In this document: one piece after another, positions 36,392 through 46,544 of the stretch | Position numbering within the stretch: position 1 is the stretch's first letter | Layout: each line of letters begins with the position of its first letter | Assembly: GCA_947499725.1 (NCBI GenBank) | Contig: CANMPK010000006.1 | Span: forward strand, 1 to 64,000 | DNA length: 64,000 nucleotides | Origin: an uncultured Paracoccaceae bacterium | Lineage (GTDB): Bacteria > Pseudomonadota > Alphaproteobacteria > Rhodobacterales > Rhodobacteraceae | Direction: 5' to 3' | Notes under the pieces: model-generated | What the model was told of the DNA's origin: nothing | What the model saw: only the letters and a program-made list of their open reading frames with translations | Database searches by the model: none | Program-made: the position numbers and the translations under genes

Positions 36392-37644
36392 GATGCTTCG
36401 CACATCTTGCTTTTTTGTCGTGCTGAAATCACGTCAACCAAGTATCTGGAGTCTTCATTAATCCCCAAAAATCGGCCGGATCCCCATGTGTTCAACCATC
36501 CCAGACCGATGAAATAGAACCCGTCTTCTTCACACACGCCGCGCCTGTAAACAGGACGCCCCAGATCGTCGAAGACATCGACGTCGATCCACCCATAGTT
36601 CGGGCGAAACCCGATCGCCCAAAGGATTGAAGTGATGCCGAGGGCCTCGCAATCAATGTGAGTGATCTCTTGTTCTGGACGCCAAACCTTTTCAAATTCC
36701 GGCTCTACAGGGGCATCGATATTGTTCCTCTCAATGTAGCCGTCAATGGCCGTACAAATGCCAAGATAGCTTTCATCCGCGTCATCCAGGTTCTTTTCCA
36801 AGTCTGGCAGAAATTGAATACTTTTGTCGTCCATGCCGCTGACCGAGCCATATAAAGACACTCCATCGCGGGCAAATTTGCGCAGATCAATTTCGTGTCC
36901 GCCGTCACGTCCAGTCATATAGTGATTGGTCTTCGATACCGCGTGTTCAGGGTTTGGGTGTTTATCGATTGTGATGTCGTAGTGGCCCAAATCATACATC
37001 CAATCGGTCGCGTCTCGTCCTCGGTACATCCGAGGCGAGCGTGGTGCAGGGCCCACAGCGAGATGAACGTCGCGGCCAGCGAGGTGCAAATCCTCCATCA
37101 GCTGAACCCCCGATTGCCCCGTGCCAACCACAAGGGTTGCGCCCTCGGGCATTTGGCTTGGGCGGCGGTAGTCTACCGAATGCATTTGCATGATCGAGGG
37201 ATCGAGGTCGGCCGCATAGGGCGGGACAATCGGGTTGTCATAACCACCGGTGGCAATCACGACTTGGTCGGTCGAATAGTTACCCATGGACGTGTCAACA
37301 AGGTATCCGCCTTCGGGCCGTTTTGTGATCCGTGTCACTTCGCAATCTTCAACAATTGGTGGATTGAACGTCTGTGCAAAGGCATCCAGATAATTCGCAA
37401 TCTCGTCCTTTACCATAAACCCATCAGGGTCATTTCCTGCATAAGGGAAATCAGGTAAACGGCATTGCCAATTGGGCGTGACCAGACAAAAAGTATCCCA
37501 CCGATTGACCCGCCACGAATGGAATTTCTTCCGACGTTCCAAGATAACATGGTCGATGTTTTCCTGTGTTAGATAGTAACTTACCGACAGGCCGGCCTGA
37601 CCACCGCCGACAACGACGATAGATTTATATTCGCGATGGTTCAT
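36388..37644 (-). CDS. nitH: Nit1C flavin-dependent oxidoreductase (MSMEG_0569 family)
   Basis: A 418-aa flavoprotein monooxygenase-like enzyme. The N-terminal FAD motif is VVVGGGQAGLSVSYYLT, and a second dinucleotide site is ATLVVGTGQSGVQLMEDL. MSMEG_0569-type proteins occur in Nit1C clusters. The ATG at 37644 has AAGGAA 9 nt upstream and lies after the nitG stop; the longer ORF overlaps nitG. It is followed by the coupled LnmK-like gene. Confidence 0.92.
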   Translation of the reverse strand: MNHREYKSIVVVGGGQAGLSVSYYLTQENIDHVILERRKKFHSWRVNRWDTFCLVTPNWQCRLPDFPYAGNDPDGFMVKDEIANYLDAFAQTFNPPIVEDCEVTRITKRPEGGYLVDTSMGNYSTDQVVIATGGYDNPIVPPYAADLDPSIMQMHSVDYRRPSQMPEGATLVVGTGQSGVQLMEDLHLAGRDVHLAVGPAPRSPRMYRGRDATDWMYDLGHYDITIDKHPNPEHAVSKTNHYMTGRDGGHEIDLRKFARDGVSLYGSVSGMDDKSIQFLPDLEKNLDDADESYLGICTAIDGYIERNNIDAPVEPEFEKVWRPEQEITHIDCEALGITSILWAIGFRPNYGWIDVDVFDDLGRPVYRRGVCEEDGFYFIGLGWLNTWGSGRFLGINEDSRYLVDVISARQKSKMCEAS

Positions 37645-37655
37645 GGATGTATTCC

Positions 37656-37934
37656 TTAGGTGATCGACAGGCATGTAACGTTGTCGGCTGCAGAAAAAGC
37701 GCGCGCGGCGTTTTCGATTTTTTCCAATTGTGCGTCCGCACTCGTGCAGCGATACCCAAACTTGGCCTCTACGCGTGTGCTGGCTTCTTCTAATGCCAAG
37801 CGGCTCTGAGATAGAAAGTCACTCAGTGTATATGTGGTCCCCGCAGCTAGGAAATCTCGAATAACGGTCGATGGTGAGTAGCAGTCTTCGGTCTGACCAT
37901 CAGGCCATTGAATGGTAAAACGTGCTTCAGGCAT
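37656..37934 (-). CDS. nitG: Nit1C small protein (MSMEG_0570 family)
   Basis: A 92-aa protein: PEARFTIQWPDGQTEDCYSPSTVIRDFLAAGTTY is typical of the MSMEG_0570 nitrogen-starvation family. No catalytic residues are established. Its start lies inside the end of nitF (8-nt overlap). Confidence 0.92.
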   Translation of the reverse strand: MPEARFTIQWPDGQTEDCYSPSTVIRDFLAAGTTYTLSDFLSQSRLALEEASTRVEAKFGYRCTSADAQLEKIENAARAFSAADNVTCLSIT

Positions 37935-38910
37935 GGTGGGGTTCTCTTGCTGTTAAATTCAAATAAGGGGTGCGTTCATGATCCCAGAATACGGCGGTTT
38001 CTTCGCGTCCTGAGAGCTGCACAGCGCTGCCATCGTTGATGTCTCCGCAGGCTGCGGCGGAAACCCCTCGGGCGACAAATGCTTGGCAAATAGCCTCGAC
38101 ATTCTCTGGTCTTGCGCTGAGCAAAAAGCCGAAACTTGGGAAGCTGCGAAGCCAGCGATCTAGTGCAACCTCCGCTGGGCGCGGCACTGCATCGACTTGA
38201 ATGTCGATGCCAACACCGGAGGCTTCAGCCAGCATCAGTGCAGTGCCAACGATGCCGCCTTGGCTTATGTCTTTGCCTGAATGTACAAGGTTACTGTTTG
38301 CCAGTTTAGGCAAAATATCCATAGTAGTCCGAAGCGTTTGAGGAGCTGCGGTCAGGGCTGCGTTCCAGTTGTCGAAGGGCTCTCGGTAGCTGCCTCGTAA
38401 ATCTACCGCGCAGATCAGAACGTCACCGGGCTGGGCCGTAAAGCTTGAAATGACATTTGTCGCATGCCCAAGAATGGACACCGAAAGCTGTAATTCATCC
38501 GTATGGAGATTGGTGTGTCCGCCCACAATTGGCACGCCATATGCCAGAGATGCGGCTTTCATTCCCGCAAGGACAGGCTGCGCTTTATCGGCGCTTGGGG
38601 CCCAAATCGCGTTGGTGACCGCCTTTGGGTGACCGCCCATAGATAGAATATCCGAAATGTTCACCATCACGCCGCACCACCCTGCAAACCACGGATCGGC
38701 CTGTACGAAAGCGTTGATGAACCCTTCGCAGGCGAATAAATCGTAACCGTCTTGGGTCGGCAAAACGGCGCAATCATCGCCTGGTTGGCCCGCGCTGTCA
38801 GAGGTCAAACCAAGTGTTGCGGTGCTTTGGGCGATGTCGAGCTTGCTGCGGATGGACGGATGGTCACGCAGCGTACGCGCGATCTGGCGAAGGGACTGCT
38901 GAGTTCTCAT
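37927..38910 (-). CDS. nitF: Nit1C AIR-synthase-like protein (Sll0787 family)
   Basis: A 327-aa member of the AIR synthase/PurM/SelD superfamily, which use ATP to activate amides or similar groups. GDDCAVLPTQDGYDLFACEGF and GGHTNLHTDELQLSVSILG are the ATP/metal regions. In Nit1C it is always present; its substrate is not known. It overlaps nitE by ATGA and nitG by 8 nt. Confidence 0.92.
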   Translation of the reverse strand: MRTQQSLRQIARTLRDHPSIRSKLDIAQSTATLGLTSDSAGQPGDDCAVLPTQDGYDLFACEGFINAFVQADPWFAGWCGVMVNISDILSMGGHPKAVTNAIWAPSADKAQPVLAGMKAASLAYGVPIVGGHTNLHTDELQLSVSILGHATNVISSFTAQPGDVLICAVDLRGSYREPFDNWNAALTAAPQTLRTTMDILPKLANSNLVHSGKDISQGGIVGTALMLAEASGVGIDIQVDAVPRPAEVALDRWLRSFPSFGFLLSARPENVEAICQAFVARGVSAAACGDINDGSAVQLSGREETAVFWDHERTPYLNLTAREPHHA

Positions 38911-39458
38911 GCGCTGCGCTTTCGGTGCGGGGAAAGGGATTTCCAGCCGACGAATGGGTCCGTGATCGCAGGGTAGGCGTTAAGGTCGGCCTCCATCTCC
39001 ATGTGGGGGACGCCGTGGACGTTCACCTCTTGCAAGGGGGTCCAGTGGAGGCGTTTAAAGAGGCGCACGTTTTGCATCTGAACCTGCGCAAGAAACCTGT
39101 CGCAGCCACGCCCATGTGCGGTGCAAACCGCCAACCGAATGAGTTCGGCGCCAAGGCGCCCCATGCGTCGATGGCTCTCAGTCACCGCCAAACGCGAACC
39201 GCGCCACAACCGCGGTGCCTCTTCGTGAATGCGCACGGTGCCGACCACTTGATCCGCCTCAGACGCAAGCGTGCTTATGGCCGCGAGCGGCATGGCAATC
39301 GCGTCAATCGCGTCGCGGTCATGGTCTTTGAAAATGCCTTGTTCATCGACAAAGACTTGACGGCGCAGGGCCTCAACGCCGTTAAGTTCCCAAGGTTTGG
39401 CCGCCGCGCGGATAATAAAATCGGGTGAGAGAAAAATGCGGGGGTTCTGAAAACTCAT
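38907..39458 (-). CDS. nitE: Nit1C GNAT-family N-acetyltransferase (MSMEG_0567/Sll0786)
   Basis: A 183-aa GNAT protein. The acetyl-CoA site is GSRLAVTESHRRMGRLGAELI. ATG 39458 forms ATGA with the stop of nitD and is preferred to the longer ORF. It presumably acylates an amine produced in the pathway. The stop overlaps nitF by ATGA. Confidence 0.92.
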   Translation of the reverse strand: MSFQNPRIFLSPDFIIRAAAKPWELNGVEALRRQVFVDEQGIFKDHDRDAIDAIAMPLAAISTLASEADQVVGTVRIHEEAPRLWRGSRLAVTESHRRMGRLGAELIRLAVCTAHGRGCDRFLAQVQMQNVRLFKRLHWTPLQEVNVHGVPHMEMEADLNAYPAITDPFVGWKSLSPHRKRSA

Positions 39459-40541
39459 GACGCCCTCAATTTTTCGTAGACAGAAAGGGCCGAGCACGCG
39501 CCACATTTGGCACAGCCTGCTTTTACGCTTTCCGCGCTCATGCCTGCCCGTAAAATCATGCCCGACAAAGGCTTAAGGATACGTGCCATGAAATCTGCAT
39601 CGGGCGCGGGGTGGCTTTCCATTGGGGTGCCCGAAACAGGAACGAATGGCACCACAAAGGGGTAAACCCCGATATTGCAAAGCTCTTGCGAGGTCTCAAG
39701 GATCGCTTCGGGCGTATCCCCGAGGCCGGCCAAAATATAGGTCGAGACTTGGCCGCGACCGAACACTTGGACCGCGGATTTGAAGCTGTCAAAGTACTTC
39801 TCTAAGCTGACTTGCGCCTTGCCGGGCATCACGCGTGCGCGCACTTCTGGGGTCACGGCTTCAAGGTGCATGCCAAGCGCATCGATGCCCGCTTCAAACA
39901 TGCGCTCGTGCCAGATGTTGTCTTCGGGTGGTTCGCATTGGCCTTGGATTGGCAAATCAACCGCGGCCTTGATCGCAAGGGCGCTGTCGACCATCACCGA
40001 TGCGCCGCGATCTTTTCCGGCGGGGGTGCCTGTGGTCATAACCATGTGTTTCACGCCATCCAATTCCACAGCGGCCTTGGCAACTTCGGCGAGCTGTTGG
40101 GGCGTTTTATGGGCAATCGTGCGACCCGCGGCGAGGGACTGGCCGATAGAGCAGAACTGGCAGGTTTTCTTGCGGCTTTCATACCGAATGCAGGTTTGCA
40201 AAACCGTCGTGGCCAGAACGTCCTTTGAGTGCAGCGTCGCGATTTTGCTGTATTCCACCCCATCTGCGGTTTTCAGGTCATAGAATTTGGGGCGGTTCGG
40301 GAACCGAATTTTGGCCAACGGCTGGCCTTGTTTGCTGACTTGCGCGAACCCGTCTTCGTCGGGCGCTTGCACCCAGTAGGGGCTGTCAAAGGCCGGAGCG
40401 GTGTGGACAGGGACCATGACCGTGGTGTCGCCAATCGTGACGGCCTTGTGATCCGTTGGACCCGCCCCGCCACGACGGCTTTCCATGCCCGCGGTCGGGT
40501 CAACCAGCCGCATTCCATGGGTCTGCAATTCATTGATCAAT

Positions 40542-40555
<14 letters not shown>
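39455..40555 (-). CDS. nitD: Nit1C radical SAM protein (MSMEG_0568 family)
   Basis: A 366-aa radical SAM enzyme. The 4Fe-4S cluster would sit on [14 protein letters not shown] (C-x9-C-x2-C), a longer first spacing than the usual C-x3-C-x2-C, as in this family. The C-terminus has CAKCGAC, possibly for a second cluster. Family members belong to Nit1C and presumably make the radical step of the pathway. The start overlaps nitC by 14 nt, and the stop overlaps nitE by ATGA. Confidence 0.92.
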
Positions 40556-41528
<973 letters not shown>

Positions 41529-41603
41529 AGGCCATCCTTTGTGGGTGATCGGCGGGGAAAACCGCGCCATGATCAGATGAATTCAAATTTGAAGGTCGGA
41601 GCC

Positions 41604-41629
41604 TTGGGGCGACGCCGTTGCCGCCCCAA
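41604..41629 (-). terminator. Stem-loop between nitB and nitC
   Basis: TTGGGGCG and CGCCCCAA form an 8-bp stem with a 10-nt loop directly after nitB. It may lower or modulate read-through into nitC, so that nitB is made in excess. Confidence 0.45.
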
Positions 41630-41640
41630 AGCTTCCGGTG

Positions 41641-42123
41641 TTAGACAGTCCAGGTGTCCACGATCACCGCATCGTCGCGGATGTGTAGCAACTTGAGATC
41701 AAGCACATCTTGCGGTGCGATTGGCACGATGCCAGGAAGCAAGGATGGCTCGCCGTGGCCCATAAGCATTTGCAGGGCAAAACGGCAGGCATAGACTTTG
41801 CCGCCCTCTTTCATGAACTTTTTCAAGTTGGCCGAATAGTTCTGCGCGCCCGGAAAGGCTTCGTCGCCCAATGTCGGGAAACCACGTTGAACACCCAAAG
41901 ACACACCTGGGCCATAAAGCAGCACAGACGTCTCAAAACCTTTGCGCTGTAGGCGGATGGCCTGAAGGATATTCACCAATCCAATAGAGCCCTCAAAGGC
42001 AACAGAGTGGAAGGTCACAAGTGCTTTCTGGCCTTCTTCGGCCTGTACGTCTTCGAATACTTTCTCTTCGTAGTCCACAAAGAAATCACCGTCTTTATGG
42101 GCTGGTGTTGTTACCTTTGGCAT
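41641..42123 (-). CDS. nitB: Nit1C first gene (MSMEG_0572/Sll0783 family)
   Basis: A 160-aa protein. [51 protein letters not shown] is a DsrE-like fold pattern and the signature of the MSMEG_0572 nitrogen-starvation family. It is the first gene of the operon and carries the promoter region shared with the MocR gene. A role in handling the substrate is inferred. Confidence 0.9.
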   Translation of the reverse strand: MPKVTTPAHKDGDFFVDYEEKVFEDVQAEEGQKALVTFHSVAFEGSIGLVNILQAIRLQRKGFETSVLLYGPGVSLGVQRGFPTLGDEAFPGAQNYSANLKKFMKEGGKVYACRFALQMLMGHGEPSLLPGIVPIAPQDVLDLKLLHIRDDAVIVDTWTV

Positions 42124-42192
42124 TTCGCTCTCCTGTAGTTTGCGGTTGTCTTGCCTTAGGTGTGTCAGGTCATGCGGTAGGCTTCTATTGGT

Positions 42193-42355
42193 GCGTACAA
42201 TTATACATACAATGCAATTGTATTGATTGTACGCTTTTGCTTAACTGCTGTGCGATACCGGATAAAATATGCGAATATTTGGGCTGTATTTGTTTTTTTG
42301 GCGCTTTACAGGCTTGCTTCTCGCCCTAATATTGATTGCATATTATGCATACAAT
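42193..42355. promoter_or_regulatory. Nested palindromic operator for the MocR regulator
   Basis: GCGTACAAT (42193-42201) and ATTGTACGC (42226-42234) form a perfect 9-bp outer inverted repeat enclosing ATACAAT (42207) and ATTGTAT (42217). A further ATACAAT is at 42349. This lies between the divergent nitB and MocR genes. MocR/PdxR regulators are known to bind direct and inverted repeats of this kind. Confidence 0.75.
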
Positions 42356-42388
42356 GTTGGCACTAAGCGCAAGGATGAACGGAGAGCA

Positions 42389-43753
42389 ATGGAGAATTGG
42401 TCGAAAAGAATCGAACAAGCGAGCAAACCGCGGTATTTGGCGATTGCCGATTGTATTGCGCAGGACATGAAGGATCGTGTGTTGTTACCCGGTGATCGGT
42501 TGCCGCCGCAGCGGCGGCTTGCCGACATGATTGGCGTTGATTTCACAACCGTTTCACGTGGCTATACCGAAGCGATCAGTCGCGGACTTGTTGAATCACA
42601 TGTTGGGCGTGGCACCTTTGTGTTGCCCCAGCACAATATCAACGGTGCCAGCGATGAACGCCGCGCGATGGCGAATGATCTCACCATGAATGCGCCGCCC
42701 GAACCCACGGATCCTGATCTTATCGAACGCATGCGCTTAGGGCTTTCTGCCGTGTCCGAAGATCTCTTGCATCTGCTGCGCTATCAAGCACCGATGGGCG
42801 GCGATGTCGACAAAGAAGCGGCGTCGATCTGGCTGTCTATGCGTGGGTTGGTGCCCAATCTGGATCGCGTGTCGGTCACCCCTGGGGCACATGCCACGAT
42901 GCTCGCGATCCTCACTGTTTTGGCGCGCCCTGGTGATTGCATTTTGTGCGAAGATATTACCTATGCGGGCTTCAAAAAGATCGCGGCGCAGCTGGGTCTT
43001 GAACTGATTGGTTTGCCGATGGACAAGGATGGCATTTTGCCAGACGCCCTCGAAGAGGCCATTCACCGCCATGGTCCAAAAGCGCTTTATCTTAATCCGA
43101 CCTTGCACAATCCGACCACTATGATTGTGCCTCAACATCGCCGCCTTGAGATTGCCAAGGTGATCAACCGCCACAGTCTTCCGCTGATTGAGGACGATGC
43201 CTATGGGTTTGTTCTACCTGATGCGCCGCCTCCGATGGCAACCAGCGCGCCTGAGTTGACGTGGTACATCGGGGGGCTTGCGAAGTGCATTGGCGCGGGG
43301 TTGCGTCTTGCCTATACCGTCACTCCCAATGCGAGGGCCAATTTCGCCCTTGAAAATGGTATTCGTGCCGTATCAGGCATGTCTTCGCCGGTGTGTATGG
43401 CGCTTGCGACCCGCTGGGTTCTAGATGGCACGGCGGATCAAATTCGACGCTATATTCGCAAAGAAAGCGCCATCCGTCAGGAAATCGCCGCGCAGGAAAT
43501 CACCGAGGCCGAGTTTTGGTCACACCCGCATGCATTTAATATCTGGCTGCGGCTCCCCGAGAACGTGAGCTGTGCGACGTTGATGTCCCATATGTCCAAC
43601 CACGAGATCGGCATTGCCCCTGAAAACGCGTTTCGCACCGCGGGGATACATGACCAAAACGTGCGCATTTGTCTTGGCGGGCGTATTCAACGCGAAACTC
43701 TGCCAAAGCTTCTGTCCCATCTCAATAATCAAATTTGGCAGCTCAGCCAGTGA
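42389..43753 (+). CDS. MocR-type GntR/aminotransferase regulator, divergent from Nit1C
   Basis: A 454-aa MocR protein. Residues about 1-85 are a GntR winged HTH (GDRLPPQRRLADMIGVDFTTVSRGYTEAISRGLVESHVGRGTF), and the rest is a fold-type-I aminotransferase domain with the likely PLP lysine in WYIGGLAKCIGAGLRLAYT. MENWSKR at 42389 is chosen; the ORF start 120 nt earlier runs through the operators. It is divergent from nitB, with nested palindromes between, so it very likely controls Nit1C and itself, in response to PLP or a PLP adduct. Confidence 0.92.
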   Translation: MENWSKRIEQASKPRYLAIADCIAQDMKDRVLLPGDRLPPQRRLADMIGVDFTTVSRGYTEAISRGLVESHVGRGTFVLPQHNINGASDERRAMANDLTMNAPPEPTDPDLIERMRLGLSAVSEDLLHLLRYQAPMGGDVDKEAASIWLSMRGLVPNLDRVSVTPGAHATMLAILTVLARPGDCILCEDITYAGFKKIAAQLGLELIGLPMDKDGILPDALEEAIHRHGPKALYLNPTLHNPTTMIVPQHRRLEIAKVINRHSLPLIEDDAYGFVLPDAPPPMATSAPELTWYIGGLAKCIGAGLRLAYTVTPNARANFALENGIRAVSGMSSPVCMALATRWVLDGTADQIRRYIRKESAIRQEIAAQEITEAEFWSHPHAFNIWLRLPENVSCATLMSHMSNHEIGIAPENAFRTAGIHDQNVRICLGGRIQRETLPKLLSHLNNQIWQLSQ

Positions 43754-43899
43754 TGCGGCTTGGAGGGTGTCTTGGCGACGGCTCAATCAATTTAGCTCAA
43801 AACATCACTATAGCATCTAGAAGGTGTTGTGACTGATTTTGATCAAATTCGGGCTTGCTTGTCTCCGTGGCTGATGGCAGGAGCGATCCGCTCTAAGAG

Positions 43900-44170
43900 A
43901 GAGTTTGCCGCTTGCGAAAGCCTGAGAAAAGGTTCCTGTGCACTTGCAAGATGGTGGCGCAGGGGTTCCTTCAGCGGTGAAGATAGTTGCGATGATGAGT
44001 GCGGACTGTCCGAGATTGTATGCGTTGAAAATATCTTCACCACGGCGTCTTCCTCCGGACAGATGATCGGCTCTCTGATCTTGAGGGGCTGGTGGTCAAG
44101 TTTGTATCCGAAATTCCGGCCACCACCTTATTTAGGAACTTCCACACAATGATGTGCCTTTCATTTTAGG
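43900..44170 (-). pseudogene. Fragment of a large serine recombinase
   Basis: Read on the minus strand, this stretch gives CVEVPK, a TAA stop (44128-44130), then GGGRNFGYKLDHQPLKIREPIICPEEDAVVKIF, a frame change near 44035, then NAYNLGQSALIIATIFTAEGTPAPP. The same order occurs in the intact integrase at 127-1824: VEAGKSGGGRSFGYKVDRQPL, CPEEAAVVRRIF, AEGIPAPR (residues about 145-215). Neither the resolvase domain nor the zinc ribbon remains. It is a relic of an older integrated element, separate from the one at the left end. Confidence 0.85.
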
Positions 44171-44254
44171 CGATATGCGGTTGTTTTGGGCAAATTGATA
44201 ATTCGAAAGCTGATACTCATTTAAAATTGTTGACTCGATGAATTGGCCTCGTCA

Positions 44255-44290
44255 TGCTGTATGTCAATACATATGTGCTGACATACAGCA
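44255..44290. promoter_or_regulatory. 12-bp inverted repeat upstream of the ABC binding-protein gene
   Basis: TGCTGTATGTCA and TGACATACAGCA are perfect complements, 12 nt apart, ending 21 nt before the ATG. It could be a GntR- or IclR-type operator at the promoter or a 5' leader hairpin in the mRNA. The regulator is not known; the IclR protein at 53152 is a candidate. Confidence 0.6.
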
Positions 44291-44311
44291 CAAACAACAA
44301 GGAGTGAAATC

Positions 44312-45349
44312 ATGAAAAAGAATACGACACTTGCAATTGCAGTGGGTCTTGCGGGCGCAGCCTTGGCTCCAACTGCATCATTCGCGCAGAGCGCGACGGT
44401 TCAGCAGATTATGGATCGCGGGACTATGTTGTGCTCTGGCCACAACGGTAGCTACTTCGGTTTTGTCGAAGTGAACGACAAGAACGAATGGAAGGGTCTT
44501 GATATCGACCTTTGCCGTGCAATGACCACCGCGATTCTTGGTGATCCAGACAAGGCGCAAATTGTGCCGCTTAGCTGGGCCCAACGTTTCCCTGCACTTC
44601 AGTCCGGCGATGTCGATATCATTATTAAGGCGACAGGTTGGACAATGGGCCGCGATACAGAGCTTGGTCTTCAGTTCAGCTTGCCTTACTTCTTTGGTGG
44701 GACACAGTTCATGGTCCACGGTGATCTGGGTATCTCGGACTCGTCCGGCCTCGAAGGCGGTACCGTTTGTGTTGAAGCGGGTACAACGATTGAACGTATT
44801 TCCGCAAACTACCTTCAGACCGCTGGCGTTGAGCACACCATGGTGTCCTACGAAAGCGCGGCTGAACTTCGTGCGGCATATCTTGCAAATCGCTGTGATG
44901 CCTTTGCGGGTTGGGGCCCAAGTCTGGCGGTTCTACGCGCGACCGAACTCGATAACCCAGACGCACACGTCATTCTGAATGACCAACTCTCGAGCGAGCC
45001 AATCGCAGCAGCAATGCGTCAAGGCGATGAAGGTTTCGTTGATATGGCGAACTGGACAATCGCGGCGCTTTTGATTGCCGAAGAAGAAGGCGTCACCTCT
45101 GCGAATGTCGAAGAAATGGCCGCAACACCTCCGAACCCTAAGGTGGCACGCCTTCTTGGTGTTGAACCGGGAATGGGCGAGCGTCTTGGCATCCGTGATA
45201 CTTGGGCGCGTGAAATGATCGCAGCAGTTGGTAACTTCGGTGAAATCTACGATCGAAACCTCGGTTCTGAAAGCCCGTACAATCTTGAGCGTGGCTTGAA
45301 CAATCTCTGGAGCCACGGCGGCGTTCTTTACGCTCCGATCCTTGACTAA
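44312..45349 (+). CDS. aapJ: Amino-acid ABC transporter substrate-binding protein (AapJ-like)
   Basis: A 345-aa periplasmic binding protein with a signal peptide (about 1-25, ending SFA before QSATVQQ). It follows the general L-amino-acid AapJ pattern: GTMLCSGHNGSYFGFVE, GLDIDLCRAMTTAILGD, GGTQFMVHGDLG, and GVLYAPILD at the end. It would deliver amino acids or close analogues to the permeases at 45407 and 46545. Specificity for the downstream catabolic operon's substrate is inferred from linkage. Confidence 0.92.
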   Translation: MKKNTTLAIAVGLAGAALAPTASFAQSATVQQIMDRGTMLCSGHNGSYFGFVEVNDKNEWKGLDIDLCRAMTTAILGDPDKAQIVPLSWAQRFPALQSGDVDIIIKATGWTMGRDTELGLQFSLPYFFGGTQFMVHGDLGISDSSGLEGGTVCVEAGTTIERISANYLQTAGVEHTMVSYESAAELRAAYLANRCDAFAGWGPSLAVLRATELDNPDAHVILNDQLSSEPIAAAMRQGDEGFVDMANWTIAALLIAEEEGVTSANVEEMAATPPNPKVARLLGVEPGMGERLGIRDTWAREMIAAVGNFGEIYDRNLGSESPYNLERGLNNLWSHGGVLYAPILD

Positions 45350-45360
45350 ACAGTATATGG

Positions 45361-45384
45361 ACCGCCCAATCGATATTGGGCGGT
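45361..45384 (+). terminator. Stem-loop after the binding-protein gene
   Basis: ACCGCCCAAT-CGAT-ATTGGGCGGT is a perfect 10-bp stem 11 nt after the stop, before the permease genes. It matches the stem-loops behind the other two binding-protein genes here. Confidence 0.75.
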
Positions 45385-45406
45385 TCACTTATATTTGGGG
45401 GCTAAT

Positions 45407-46543
45407 ATGACGACAACAGAAGTGCTTCGAAAGAAGAGTAGACAGCGAAAAATTACGATACAAGTATTGCTTGTTATCATCTCAATCATAGCGATTTGGG
45501 GGGCAGTGAGCAGTGCCCAAGTCAACCTTGCTGCGCTAGGAATTACGAACGGTTTTGGGTTTTTAGATCGCAGTACAGGCTGGGACTACAGCTTTTCTCT
45601 GGTCGAGCGATCCATCAATGATCCCTATTCAAAGACTTTGGTAATAGGATTTCAAAATACGATTTTCGTCGGTTTTATTTCCATCTTTTTTGCAACGATT
45701 TTTGGCTTCATCATCGGAACTGGACGCGATTCATCCCATCCTGGCGTGAAGGCCGCCGCAACAGTTTTTGTTCAAACGTTCCGTAATATTCCTTTGATTT
45801 TGCAAGGCGTTTTCCTTTACTCAGTTCTCATACATTTCCCAGGACCGCGCCAATCCATGTCATTCGCTGACAGTGTATTTTTGTCAAATCGTGGGCTTAT
45901 GTTGCCAGGCTTAAATGTATCGCCTAGCGTCGCGGTCGCTTTGATTTTGGCCATAGCTAGCGTGGCTGTGCTTTTGGTGTGGAGAAAGGTGCCTTTGCTG
46001 CGTGGTTTGATAATTTGGATTGCTGCGGCCATCTCGATGTCTGTGATTGTTGCGTTTGTGATGCGTCCCGAGGGTGAGCCGTTGTTGTCAATCCCATCAT
46101 TGAAAGGGCTTCGATTTAATGGGGGCATAACCGTTTCTATTGAACTCGTAGCGATGATCACAGCGATCACATTGTACGGAAGTGCGTATATCGCAGAAGT
46201 TGTGCGCGGTGGCCTCAAACAAGTGCCCAGTGGTTTGATTGAAGCGGGGCAGGCTGTGGGACTAACACAAGGTCAAATTTGGCACCGCATCAAGATGCCC
46301 ATGTCGCTACGCAGCATCATTCCGCCATTGGGCAATCAGTGGATTTTCATCATGAAAGCCACCACCATCGGTATCGCTATTGGCTTTAGTGATATGTTCT
46401 ACATTGTATCGAATTCCATTACGCAATCTGGGCAGACGCTTGAACTTATCTTCTTGTTGATGGCGGCGTTTCTTACCGTGAATTTTTCAATCTCAATTTT
46501 TACGAATTGGTTGAACAATCGACTAAAGCTAAAGGCACACTAA
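45407..46543 (+). CDS. aapQ: Amino-acid ABC transporter permease (AapQ-like)
   Basis: A 378-aa inner-membrane permease of the polar amino-acid family with about eight helices. The EAA loop that contacts the ATPase is QVPSGLIEAGQAVGLTQGQIWHRIKMP. ATG 45407 is chosen over the start 12 nt upstream, with GGGG before it. It pairs with AapM directly behind. Confidence 0.92.
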   Translation: MTTTEVLRKKSRQRKITIQVLLVIISIIAIWGAVSSAQVNLAALGITNGFGFLDRSTGWDYSFSLVERSINDPYSKTLVIGFQNTIFVGFISIFFATIFGFIIGTGRDSSHPGVKAAATVFVQTFRNIPLILQGVFLYSVLIHFPGPRQSMSFADSVFLSNRGLMLPGLNVSPSVAVALILAIASVAVLLVWRKVPLLRGLIIWIAAAISMSVIVAFVMRPEGEPLLSIPSLKGLRFNGGITVSIELVAMITAITLYGSAYIAEVVRGGLKQVPSGLIEAGQAVGLTQGQIWHRIKMPMSLRSIIPPLGNQWIFIMKATTIGIAIGFSDMFYIVSNSITQSGQTLELIFLLMAAFLTVNFSISIFTNWLNNRLKLKAH

Positions 46544-46544
46544 G

